Shown here piece after piece: positions 24,932-31,781 of a DNA stretch of 32,730 nucleotides (positions are counted from its first letter, which is position 1; each line of letters begins with the position of its first letter). Source of the DNA: Solirubrobacterales bacterium (GTDB taxonomy: Bacteria; Actinomycetota; Thermoleophilia; Solirubrobacterales; Solirubrobacteraceae); contig JAFAXX010000075.1 of the NCBI GenBank assembly GCA_019240655.1, positions 1-32,730 on the forward strand. The letters run 5' to 3'. Below the pieces are notes generated by a model. The model had not been told where the DNA came from. It did no database searches and worked only from the letters and a program-made list of their open reading frames with translations. Position numbers and translations under genes: made by a program.

Positions 24932-25434
24932 CCGTGCACGTCCTCGAGCGCGAGCAGGTCGTCCGCGCCCCGCTCGATCGGGTCTTCGCCTTCTTCTCCG
25001 AGGCCCGCAACCTCGAGCGAATTACGCCGCCGTGGCTGCGCTTCGAGGTGCTGGCTCCCGAGCCGGTGCAGATGCGCGTGGGGACCACGATCGGCTACCG
25101 CCTGCGCCTCCACGGCGCCCCCCTCCGCTGGCTGACCCTGATCGAGTCGTGGGAGCCGGGCGTGATGTTCGCCGACCGCCAGCTCCATGGTCCCTACCGG
25201 CTGTGGCACCACACGCACGCGTTCGCGGCCCACCCCGATGGCACCCTGGTGCGCGACCGGGTCCGCTACGAGCTGCCGCTGGGCCGGCTCGGGGCGATCG
25301 CGCACCGGGCGTTCGTGGCCCGGGATCTGACGCGGGTGTTCGACTACCGCCGCCGGGCCGTGACCCGCGAGCTCGAGCCCGCGCAGAACCTCACCACCTT
25401 CTCGACCGCCTCGGCGAGCAGCGCCTCCCGGTAA
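24928..25434 (+). CDS. SRPBCC/START-fold protein coupled to TIGR01777 epimerase
   Basis: 168 residues from GTG 24928 (4-nt GTGA overlap with the epimerase). The VHVLEREQVVRAPLDRVFAFFSEARNLERITPPWLRFEVL opening is the form that accompanies TIGR01777 proteins, and IGYRLRLHGAPLRWLTLIESWEPGVMFADRQLHGPYRLWHHTHAF is also characteristic. The ligand is unknown. The last ~20 residues are low-complexity and run toward an inverted-repeat region. Confidence 0.88.
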   Translation: MTVHVLEREQVVRAPLDRVFAFFSEARNLERITPPWLRFEVLAPEPVQMRVGTTIGYRLRLHGAPLRWLTLIESWEPGVMFADRQLHGPYRLWHHTHAFAAHPDGTLVRDRVRYELPLGRLGAIAHRAFVARDLTRVFDYRRRAVTRELEPAQNLTTFSTASASSASR

Positions 25435-25545
25435 ACGCGCTCGCCTGCGGATCGCCGCGAAAATCGTGCGCGGGTTGCGGCGCATCCCCGCCCGGACCGC
25501 GCTCGGCACCGCTGCTCCGCGAAGTACCGGACAACGCCAGGCCAC

Positions 25546-25710
25546 TGGGCCTCGCTGCGCTCGGCGTCCGTGGGGCCGTCCGGGCCCGTCCGGACCGCGT
25601 CGCCGGCGGGTGGGCTCTCGGCTGGCGCCTCAGCCCGCGGCGTTCGGCCAAGACGCCAAACGGGGCGTCCGGACGCCCGGCCCCACGGACGCCGAGCGCA
25701 GCGAGGCCCA
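25546..25710. repeat. Perfect 33-bp inverted repeat with ~99-nt loop
   Basis: Left arm 25546-25578 and right arm 25678-25710 are exact reverse complements, with the core CTCGCTGCGCTCGGCGTCCG in the left arm. A third copy of the same 33-nt sequence (30/33 identical) sits at 13129-13161. This indicates a dispersed repeat family; the paired copy could form a very stable hairpin or terminator after the START-fold gene. Confidence 0.9.
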
Positions 25711-25763
25711 AACCGGGGTTCAGCGCGGCATCGCGATACATCCTGCGGGTCGAGGAGAACGGC

Positions 25764-25769
25764 GATAAT
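25764..25769 (+). promoter_or_regulatory. -10 box of TfoX-like gene
   Basis: GATAAT, 5 of 6 matches to TATAAT, 6 nt before ATG 25776. It would give a leaderless mRNA. Confidence 0.45.
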
Positions 25770-25775
25770 CGTGGC

Positions 25776-26111
25776 ATGGCCTACGACGAGGACCTGGCCA
25801 ACCGCATCCGCGAGCTCATCGGCGCCGACGGGGACGTCACCGAGAAGCGCATGTTCGGCGGCCTCGCGTTTCTGATCGGCGGCCACATGTCGGTCAGCGT
25901 CAGCGGCCAGGGCGGTCTCCTGCTGCGCTGCGATCCCGAGCAGACCGACGCGCTGCTGGCGAAGCCGCACGCCGGTCCGTTCGAGATGCGCGGCCGCGTG
26001 ATGGACGGCTGGCTGCGGGTGGCGCCGGAGGGCGTGCGCAGCAAGGCGCAACTCGAGCGGTGGGTCGCCCGCGGCGTTAAGTACGCGCGCTCCCTGCCGC
26101 CGAAGCCGTAG
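25776..26111 (+). CDS. TfoX N-terminal-domain protein
   Basis: 111 residues: EDLANRIRELIGADGDVTEKRMFGGLAFLIGGHMSVSVSGQGGLLLRCDPEQ, then MRGRVMDGWLRVAPEG and WVARGVKYARSLPPK. This matches the stand-alone TfoX_N family, which shares the N-terminal part of the competence regulator TfoX but lacks its C-terminal domain. Function in actinobacteria is unknown. Its own promoter lies immediately upstream. Confidence 0.9.
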   Translation: MAYDEDLANRIRELIGADGDVTEKRMFGGLAFLIGGHMSVSVSGQGGLLLRCDPEQTDALLAKPHAGPFEMRGRVMDGWLRVAPEGVRSKAQLERWVARGVKYARSLPPKP

Positions 26112-26164
26112 CGCGGGCGCACACCGGATCATCGGCTGGCGGTACGACGGCCACGACCGCTTGC

Positions 26165-26170
26165 GATGAT
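26165..26170 (+). promoter_or_regulatory. -10 box of cupin gene
   Basis: GATGAT, 6 nt before ATG 26177; the same spacing as upstream of the TfoX-like gene. Confidence 0.3.
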
Positions 26171-26176
26171 CCCGCC

Positions 26177-26668
26177 ATGCCAAATCCGCCTAACGTGTTC
26201 GAGCCGAGCTCGTGGGAGCGGGAACTGGGTCCGGTCCGCGGAAGCCGGCTCGGGCCGAGCGCCGGCAGCTCGGAGCTCGGCTGCTCGCTCTACGAAGTCG
26301 ATCCCGGCGCCCAGGCCGCGCCGTATCACTCCCACCATGCCAACGAGGAGCTGTTGATCGTGGTGGCCGGAGAGCTCGAGCTGCGGACGCCCGAGGGAGT
26401 CCGCACGGTCGCCCGGGGCGACCTCGTCGGCTTCCCGGCCGGCCCCGCCGGCGCACACCGGCTACGCAACGTCTCGGCCGCGCCGGCGCGCTACGTGATC
26501 ATCTCGACGATGCGCTTTCCCGAGGTCGCGGAGCAGCTCGACACCGGAACGATCCTGGCGCTGAAGGGCCCCGGCGACGGGTGGGCGTTTCCGGCCGGCG
26601 CGGCGGGGGATTACATGGAGCTCACTCGCCAGGCGCTCGAGGCCGACCCCGGAGCGTCGCCGAGCTGA
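26177..26668 (+). CDS. Cupin-domain protein
   Basis: 163 residues with a single conserved cupin barrel. Motif 1 is at residues ~44-66 (PYHSHHANEELLIVVAG) with metal-ligand candidates H51, H53 and E57; motif 2 is GDLVGFPAGPAGAHRLRN with the fourth ligand His. It is a metal-binding beta-barrel, either an enzyme of unknown substrate or a small-molecule sensor. The final helix region (GDYMELTRQALEADPG) is typical of the sugar-phosphate or auxin-binding-like cupins. It stands alone between promoters. Confidence 0.85.
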   Translation: MPNPPNVFEPSSWERELGPVRGSRLGPSAGSSELGCSLYEVDPGAQAAPYHSHHANEELLIVVAGELELRTPEGVRTVARGDLVGFPAGPAGAHRLRNVSAAPARYVIISTMRFPEVAEQLDTGTILALKGPGDGWAFPAGAAGDYMELTRQALEADPGASPS

Positions 26669-26794
26669 CGGATCCTCTCGGCGGGAGGCGCGCGCGCCCC
26701 CAGCCCCCATCCCGCGTTCCTCGGTGCGAACCGGCCGCGCCCGGGCGAGCGGCGGCCGTCACGGGGGCCGACCGGTAGTCGGTTAAATGCGCTC

Positions 26795-27022
26795 ATCGAC
26801 GCGAACGAGCCCCCGATCGAGGCCAGGCTGAGGAGCGAGCTGGCGGCCGCCAGCGCCGAGCTGAAGGCCCACATGGCGTCGTGGGAGTACGCCTTCTCGA
26901 TGGGCTTCGGGCGGGACGGCGCGCACGACCATCCCCTCCTGGCCGAGACCCGCGCGCGCACCGAGCAGCTGCTCGAACGCCACCGGAACCTCAAGGCCCG
27001 CCTGGCCGAGCACGACCTTTAG
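26795..27022 (+). CDS. Small helical protein with unclear, possibly non-ATG start
   Basis: About 75 residues. DANEPPIEARLRSELAAASAEL, HMASWEYAFSMGFGRDGAHDHPLLAETRAR and TEQLLERHRNLKARLAEHDL form amphipathic helices with protein-like composition, unlike the shadow frames. No ATG, GTG or TTG lies at the expected place. TTAAAT (26783-26788) is followed after 6 nt by ATC 26795, the same spacing as leaderless ATG genes nearby, so ATC could be the start. Otherwise an internal ATG at 26873 would give a 49-residue product. No family recognised. It ends 58 nt before the iron alcohol dehydrogenase gene. Confidence 0.55.
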   Translation: MDANEPPIEARLRSELAAASAELKAHMASWEYAFSMGFGRDGAHDHPLLAETRARTEQLLERHRNLKARLAEHDL

Positions 27023-27080
27023 CCCTGGCTTCGATCGGGGCGCTAGAGTGCGGTCCGCCGATTTCGCAGAGGGAGCGGAG

Positions 27081-28298
27081 ATGACGCAGCACGCTGACTT
27101 GGGTGGCTCGGCCGTGGCCGGGTTTGCCGGTGTTCGCGCTTCGCCCCGGCGGCAGGTGAGCAAGTTCCTGATTCCCGAGGTCATCTTCGGGGTCGGCACC
27201 TTGGCGGAGGTCGGCGGGGCGGTGCGGCGGGTCGGCGGTGTGCGCCCCATGCTGGTCAGCGACCCGGGCGTGCTGGCGGCGGGATGGGTGGAGCGGGCGC
27301 TTCCGTATCTCGCCGACGTGCGCGCCGAGTGCACGCTCTGGCACGGCCTCACCCCGAATCCGAAGGACTTCGAGGTGCAAGCGGCGTTCGCGAGCTACCA
27401 GGAACACGAGTGCGACGCGCTCCTGGCGATCGGCGGGGGCAGCTGCATCGACGTCGCCAAGGCGGTGGCGGTGCTGAGCGGCAACGGCGGCAGCATCCTC
27501 GAGTACGAGGGCATCGACCGCGCCACGCGGCCGATCCCGCCGATGGTGATGGTGCCGAGCACCGGGGGCTCGGGCTCCGACGTCTCGCAGTTCTGCGTCA
27601 TCACCGACAGCGCCCGGTTGCTCAAGGTCACTATCGGCGGCCACGCGCTCGTGCCCGAGATCTCGCTCACCGATCCGCAACTGCTGACGACCATGCCCCC
27701 GGAGCTGACCGCCCACACGGGTCTCGACGCCCTCAGCCACGCGATCGAGTCCTGCGTCTCGGCGACGTCGAACTTCATGAGCCGGGGGCACGCCCTGGCG
27801 GCGATTCGGACGATCGTCGAGCACCTGCCGGCGGCAGTCGAGGATCCCCTCGACCTGGGCGCGCGCGAGGCGATGGCGCAGGCGAGCCTGCAGGCCGGCA
27901 TCGCCTTCACCAACGCCCTGCTCGGCGCGACCCACGCGATCGCGCATCAGATCGGCGGCGCGCTCGACCTTCCGCACGGGCTCCTGAACGCGATCCTGAT
28001 GCCCCACGTGATGGCCTTCAACGCCGAGGCCGATCCGAGCCGGTATGCCGATGTCGCTCGGGCGCTCGGCATCGAGGTCGACGGACGCTCGCCGGCCCAG
28101 GTGGCCGAGGCGGCGATCGACCGCGTGCAGGCGCTGACCGGGGCGCTTGGCGTGCCGCGCGGGCTCGGGGAGCTCGGCGTCGATCCGGCCGACTTCGGCC
28201 GTTTCGCCTATTTCGCCCTGCGCGACGCCTATATCGCCACCAATCCGCGTCCGCTCACCGAGGACGATGTCCACCGAATCTGCCTGGCTGCCTACTGA
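27081..28298 (+). CDS. Iron-containing (group III) alcohol dehydrogenase
   Basis: 405 residues. It oxidises an alcohol to an aldehyde with NAD(P)+. The cofactor loop GGGSCIDVAK is at about residues 118-127, and GGSGSDVSQF follows. The iron ligands are the Asp of SLTDPQ and the His residues in LSHAIES, THAIAHQIGG and LDLPHG. The start is ATG 27081 with GGAGCGGAG upstream; TAGAGT about 35 nt before could be its -10. It overlaps the histidine-kinase gene by 32 nt, so the enzyme and its likely regulator are cotranscribed. Substrate may be methanol or a short or aromatic alcohol (unknown). Confidence 0.92.
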   Translation: MTQHADLGGSAVAGFAGVRASPRRQVSKFLIPEVIFGVGTLAEVGGAVRRVGGVRPMLVSDPGVLAAGWVERALPYLADVRAECTLWHGLTPNPKDFEVQAAFASYQEHECDALLAIGGGSCIDVAKAVAVLSGNGGSILEYEGIDRATRPIPPMVMVPSTGGSGSDVSQFCVITDSARLLKVTIGGHALVPEISLTDPQLLTTMPPELTAHTGLDALSHAIESCVSATSNFMSRGHALAAIRTIVEHLPAAVEDPLDLGAREAMAQASLQAGIAFTNALLGATHAIAHQIGGALDLPHGLLNAILMPHVMAFNAEADPSRYADVARALGIEVDGRSPAQVAEAAIDRVQALTGALGVPRGLGELGVDPADFGRFAYFALRDAYIATNPRPLTEDDVHRICLAAY

Positions 28299-29562
28299 GC
28301 GCGATCCCGAGGCCGCGCGCGTCGCCCTCGAGCGCCTGGTCGGGATCCGCTCCTCGAAGCCCAGCTTCTACGCCGCCTGGCGCGAGAAGTCAGCCCGGCT
28401 CGATCGCACGATCGAGACGCTCGAGCGGATCTCGATCGCGCTGTGCGCAACGCTCGACGGCCCGCAGGCGGTGTGCGAGGCCGTCGTCCAGGCGGCCGGC
28501 TACCACTTCAACGCGCGCTGGGCCGCGATGGGGTTCTCGAGCGGCGTCGATGCTCACGATCTCCCGCGCGTTATCGTGGCCGGCGCCGCCGCCGGCGCCG
28601 GCGCGAGCGCGTCGGGCGCGGAGCCGGAGCCGCCCCCGGCGTTCGGTGAGCTGGCCGCCCGCGCCCTCGCCGCCCGCGGGCCGGTCGTGCGCAAGGGCGG
28701 CGCCGAAGGCGGCGGCGCGGTGGCCGCGCCGATGCCTCTGCGCGGGGAGCTCGCCGGCGTGCTGGCGGTCGGCCTGGCCGAGGACGCCGGCGTCGAGAGC
28801 AGCGATCTCTCGATCCTCGTCACGCTGGCCAACCACGCCGGTGTCGCGCTGCACAACGCGTGGTCGTTTCAGGAGCTCGAGGGCACCCGTCGCCAGCTCG
28901 AGGAGACCGGGCGGCGCCAGCTGCTCAGCCAGGAACGAAACCGGATCGCGCGCGAGCTCCACGACAGCGTCGCCCAGCACCTGCTCACCATCGGCATGAA
29001 CCTCGAGTGGTGCCGGCGTCAGGACTTCGTCCCGGATCCGGTGCTCGCGCGCGTGGTGGCCTCGAAGGGGCTGGCGCGATCGGCGGTCGACGAGATCCGG
29101 GCGGCGATCTTCGAGCTGGCCAGCGACGGCCAGATCGAGCTTCGCCGGGCACTGCGCGAGGTGATCGACGAGCTGCGGGCGGGAACCCGGCTCGAACTGT
29201 CGCTGCGGACCTTCGGGGCTCCGCGGCCGCTCCCCGGCGGGATGCATCATGCGATCGTCCAGATCGCGCGCGAGGCGCTGTTCAACGTGGTCCGGCACGC
29301 CGGCGCGACGCGGGCCTCGGTAACGCTGCACTGGCTGCTCGGCGGGGTGGCGCTGGTGATCGCCGATGACGGCGGCGGCGACCCCCGGCGCCTGCAGCGC
29401 CTGCTCGAAGCGCCGCGGCCGACCGGCGAGCACTTCGGGCTGACCGGGATCGCCGACCGCGTTCGCGGGCTCGGCGGTACCGCAGCGTTTGCCCGCCGCC
29501 GCCGTGGAGGCGTCAGGCTGAGGGTAGAGATTCCGCTCGGAGGCTCGCCTGGCTGCTCGTGA
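28267..29562 (+). CDS. GAF-domain sensor histidine kinase (NarX/LiaS type)
   Basis: 431 residues. N-terminal helices, then a GAF-type sensory region (about 45-200), a helical linker (FQELEGTRRQLEETGRRQLL), the HisKA_3 dimerisation domain with phospho-acceptor H232 in RIARELHDSVAQHLL, and the ATPase domain with the N-box IAREALFNVVRHAGA, ADDGGG and GLTGIADRVRGLGG. No membrane helix, so it senses a cytosolic signal. It is encoded within the alcohol dehydrogenase transcript (32-nt overlap) and precedes its response regulator. Confidence 0.93.
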   Translation: MSTESAWLPTERDPEAARVALERLVGIRSSKPSFYAAWREKSARLDRTIETLERISIALCATLDGPQAVCEAVVQAAGYHFNARWAAMGFSSGVDAHDLPRVIVAGAAAGAGASASGAEPEPPPAFGELAARALAARGPVVRKGGAEGGGAVAAPMPLRGELAGVLAVGLAEDAGVESSDLSILVTLANHAGVALHNAWSFQELEGTRRQLEETGRRQLLSQERNRIARELHDSVAQHLLTIGMNLEWCRRQDFVPDPVLARVVASKGLARSAVDEIRAAIFELASDGQIELRRALREVIDELRAGTRLELSLRTFGAPRPLPGGMHHAIVQIAREALFNVVRHAGATRASVTLHWLLGGVALVIADDGGGDPRRLQRLLEAPRPTGEHFGLTGIADRVRGLGGTAAFARRRRGGVRLRVEIPLGGSPGCS

Positions 29563-29587
29563 CCCCGGGAGCGCGGCCAGCGCCCGC

Positions 29588-30232
29588 GTGCTGCTCGTGG
29601 ACGATCACGCGATCGTCCGCCGCGGCCTGCGCTCGATCCTCGAGCTCGAGGCCGACATCTCGGTGGTCGCCGAGGCCGGCGGCCGCGGCGAAGCCCTGCG
29701 GGCGCTCGACCGCGCCCGCCCCAACGTGGTCCTGCTCGACCTCAAGCTCACCGCCGACAGCAACGTCGACGGGCTCGAGCTCTGTTCGGAGATCCTCCGC
29801 CGCCGGCCCGATGCGCACGTGGTCGTGCTGTCCACCTTCCTCGACGAGGATCTCCTGAATCAGGCGCTCCGCCGGGGCGCCCGGGCGTACGTGCTCAAAG
29901 AGGTGGACGTCGGCGAGCTCGTCCGGATCATCCGCGCGGTCTGCCGGGGTGAATCGGGCTTCGACAGCCGCAGCGCCGCGCTGGTCCGGGCGATCGCGGC
30001 CGGAACCACGGCCGGCAGCGGGCCGCCGCTGACCGACCGAGAGAGGGAGGTCATCGAGCTGATCGCTCGCGGCCTGACCAACCGCGAGATCGGCCGGGAG
30101 ATGTTTGTCAGCGAGAGCACGGCGAAGTTCCACGTGCGCAACGTCATGCGCAAGCTCGGCGTCCGCCGGCGGGCGGAGGTGGCCTACACCGCCGGTGAGC
30201 GGGGATTGCTTCGGCACGAAGCGTCCGGATAG
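29588..30232 (+). CDS. NarL/FixJ-family response regulator
   Basis: 214 residues from GTG 29588. The receiver domain has the acidic pair in VLLVDDHAIVRRGLR and phospho-acceptor D51 in VVLLDLKL (numbering from 29588), Ser/Thr in VVLSTF and Lys in AYVLKEVD. The C-terminal LuxR helix-turn-helix reads LTDREREVIELIARGLTNREIGREMFVSESTAKFHVRNVMRKLGV. The GTG leaves the domain about 3 residues short and lacks a good ribosome site. CTG 29549, in frame and with GGAGG 5 nt upstream, may be the real start. It completes the two-component pair, and FdhA is the next gene downstream. Confidence 0.9.
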   Translation: MLLVDDHAIVRRGLRSILELEADISVVAEAGGRGEALRALDRARPNVVLLDLKLTADSNVDGLELCSEILRRRPDAHVVVLSTFLDEDLLNQALRRGARAYVLKEVDVGELVRIIRAVCRGESGFDSRSAALVRAIAAGTTAGSGPPLTDREREVIELIARGLTNREIGREMFVSESTAKFHVRNVMRKLGVRRRAEVAYTAGERGLLRHEASG

Positions 30233-30240
30233 GCCGACAA

Positions 30241-30256
30241 CTGACCGTTCGGTCAG
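30241..30256. promoter_or_regulatory. Perfect 16-bp palindrome CTGACCGTTCGGTCAG
   Basis: A 7-bp inverted repeat with a 2-bp centre, TGACCG-TT-CGGTCA at its core. This is the form seen for TetR-family operators in actinobacteria. It lies 8 nt after the response-regulator stop and 123 bp before fdhA. It might also act as a small hairpin terminator. Confidence 0.55.
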
Positions 30257-30282
30257 GTAAGAGAGGCTGGTCGGACGGGTGA

Positions 30283-30311
30283 TTTCACGCTCTTTCCGGA
30301 CTAGCGTGAAA
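30283..30311. promoter_or_regulatory. Inverted repeat TTTCACGCT-N11-AGCGTGAAA
   Basis: Perfect 9-bp arms around an 11-nt centre, with a TAGCGT -10-like box overlapping the right arm (30302-30307). It fits a response-regulator or repressor site at the fdhA promoter. Confidence 0.55.
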
Positions 30312-30342
30312 CGCGGGACCGGGCATTTCTTCGGTCGAGCCC

Positions 30343-30371
30343 GCAAGCGGAGAAGGCGCAAGCGGAGAAGG
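30343..30371 (+). repeat. 15-bp tandem duplication of the fdhA ribosome-binding region
   Basis: GCAAGCGGAGAAGG occurs twice (30343-30356 and 30358-30371), followed by a partial third copy GGAAGCGG. Each carries GGAG/AAGG purine-rich sequence, giving tandem Shine-Dalgarno sites upstream of GTG 30380. Confidence 0.6.
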
Positions 30372-30379
30372 AGGAAGCG

Positions 30380-31597
30380 GTGGCAGACAACAGAGGCGTG
30401 GCGTACATGGGCCGCGGCAAAGTCGAGGTTCACGACATCGACTTCCCGACTTTCGAGCTCAAGGACGGTCCCGGCGTCAACCCGGCCAACGTCGGGCGCA
30501 AGCTTCCCCACGCCGCGATCCTGCGCTGCGTGGCTACGAACATCTGCGGCTCGGACCAGCACATGGTGCGCGGCCGGACCACTGCCCCCGAGGGGCTGAT
30601 CCTCGGCCACGAGATCACCGGGGAGGTGATCGAGATCGGCCCGGGGGTGGAGTTCATCAAGGAGGGCGACCTCTGCTCGGTGCCGTTCAACATCGCCTGC
30701 GGCCGCTGCCGCATGTGCAAGGAAGGCAACACGGGCGTGTGCCTGCACGTCAATCCCGATCGTCCCGGCTCGGCCTACGGCTACGTCGACATGGGCGGCT
30801 GGGTCGGCGGCCAGGCGGAGTACGTGCTCGTGCCCTACGCGGACTGGAACCTGCTCAAGTTCCCCGACAAGGAGCAGGCGATGGAGAAGATCCTCGACCT
30901 GACCATGCTGTCGGACATCTTCCCGACCGGTTTTCACGGCGCCGCCACCGCCGGGGTGCACTCCGGTGACACCGTATACGTCGCCGGCGCCGGCCCGGTC
31001 GGCCTCGCCGCCGCCCACTCGGCCCAGCTCCTGGGCGCCGCCGTGGTGATCGTCGGCGACCTGATCCCCGAGCGCCTGGAGCAGGCGCGCAGCTTCGGCT
31101 GCGAGGCGATCGACATCTCGAAGGGCGACCCCAAGGATCAGATCGAGCAGATCCTCGGCGTCCCCGAGGTCGACGCCGCGGTCGACGCCGTCGGCTTCGA
31201 GGCGCGCGGCCACGGCAAGGACTCCGAGCACGAGGCCCCGGCCACCGTGCTGAACTCGATCATGGACGTCACCCGGGCCGCGGGCAAGCTCGGCATCCCG
31301 GGTCTGTACGTGACCGGCGATCCGGGCGCGGTCGACGACGCGGCCAAGCAGGGATCGCTGTCGATCCGGATCGGCCTCGGGTGGGCGAAGTCCCACAGCT
31401 TCACCACCGGCCAATGCCCGGTGATGCGCTACCACCGTGGCCTGATGCATATGATCCTGCACGACAAGGCCCACATCGCCAAGGCGGTCAACGCCACCCT
31501 GATCTCGCTCGACGAGGCGCCGCAGGGCTACAAGGACTTCGACAGCGGCGTGGCGAAGAAGTTCGTCCTCAACCCCCACGGGCTGGTCAAGGCCTGA
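30380..31597 (+). CDS. fdhA: Glutathione-independent formaldehyde dehydrogenase (zinc, NAD-dependent)
   Basis: 405 residues. It oxidises formaldehyde (and can dismutate aldehydes) to formate without glutathione, with NAD tightly bound. It matches the Pseudomonas putida FdhA pattern with a +10 offset: catalytic zinc Cys56 in TNICGSDQH and His77 in LGHEITGEV; structural-zinc cysteines 107, 110, 113 and 121 in CGRCRMCKEGNTGVC. The NAD site is VYVAGAGPVGLAAA. The GTG start is set by AAGGAGG upstream. Two palindromes and a possible promoter precede it, and the two-component pair is immediately upstream, so it is probably part of the same alcohol/aldehyde response. Confidence 0.93.
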   Translation: MADNRGVAYMGRGKVEVHDIDFPTFELKDGPGVNPANVGRKLPHAAILRCVATNICGSDQHMVRGRTTAPEGLILGHEITGEVIEIGPGVEFIKEGDLCSVPFNIACGRCRMCKEGNTGVCLHVNPDRPGSAYGYVDMGGWVGGQAEYVLVPYADWNLLKFPDKEQAMEKILDLTMLSDIFPTGFHGAATAGVHSGDTVYVAGAGPVGLAAAHSAQLLGAAVVIVGDLIPERLEQARSFGCEAIDISKGDPKDQIEQILGVPEVDAAVDAVGFEARGHGKDSEHEAPATVLNSIMDVTRAAGKLGIPGLYVTGDPGAVDDAAKQGSLSIRIGLGWAKSHSFTTGQCPVMRYHRGLMHMILHDKAHIAKAVNATLISLDEAPQGYKDFDSGVAKKFVLNPHGLVKA

Positions 31598-31606
31598 CCT
31601 GACCCC

Positions 31607-31636
31607 GGGGCCCGCGACCCGCGGTCGCGGCGCCCC
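31607..31636 (+). terminator. Strong hairpin after fdhA
   Basis: GGGGCCCGCGACC / GGTCGCGGCGCCCC with a CGC loop and one bulge, 9 nt after the fdhA stop. There is no U-tract, but the stem is very stable, and it probably ends the transcript. Confidence 0.65.
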
Positions 31637-31781
31637 TTCACGCGGCCGACGCGGGTCGCTCGCCCTTACCCGGGGCGGCGTCCCGCGCCCGCCCTCCCCC
31701 GGGGCGGTGGCCGGCGCGCGGCCGGCCTCGGTGGCCGCCCTGCCGATTCCGCCCCACAGCGACGGGGTAGACGCTCCGGAG

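Larger units (their letters stand above)
25435..25775. other. 341-bp intergenic region carrying a large inverted repeat
   Basis: Contains the 33-bp inverted repeat described separately and shorter GGCGT-N9-ACGCC and GTCCGGAC hairpins within its loop. Open frames across it on both strands encode only low-complexity Arg/Pro/Ala peptides (for example PTDAERSEAQ), so no gene is called. Confidence 0.65.

Noticed and set aside
25546..25710. Insertion sequence or MITE with target-site duplication
   Set aside because: No flanking direct repeat was seen and there is no transposase; the element could still be a nonautonomous repeat, so it is listed as a dispersed repeat only.
25435..25775. Coding frames through the inverted-repeat region
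   Set aside because: Both strands give only Arg/Pro/Ala low-complexity peptides, and the stems explain the open frames.
29559..29858. 99-residue frame starting at the GTGA overlap with the kinase stop
   Set aside because: Out of frame with the response regulator and composed of Ser/Arg/Ala-rich shadow sequence.
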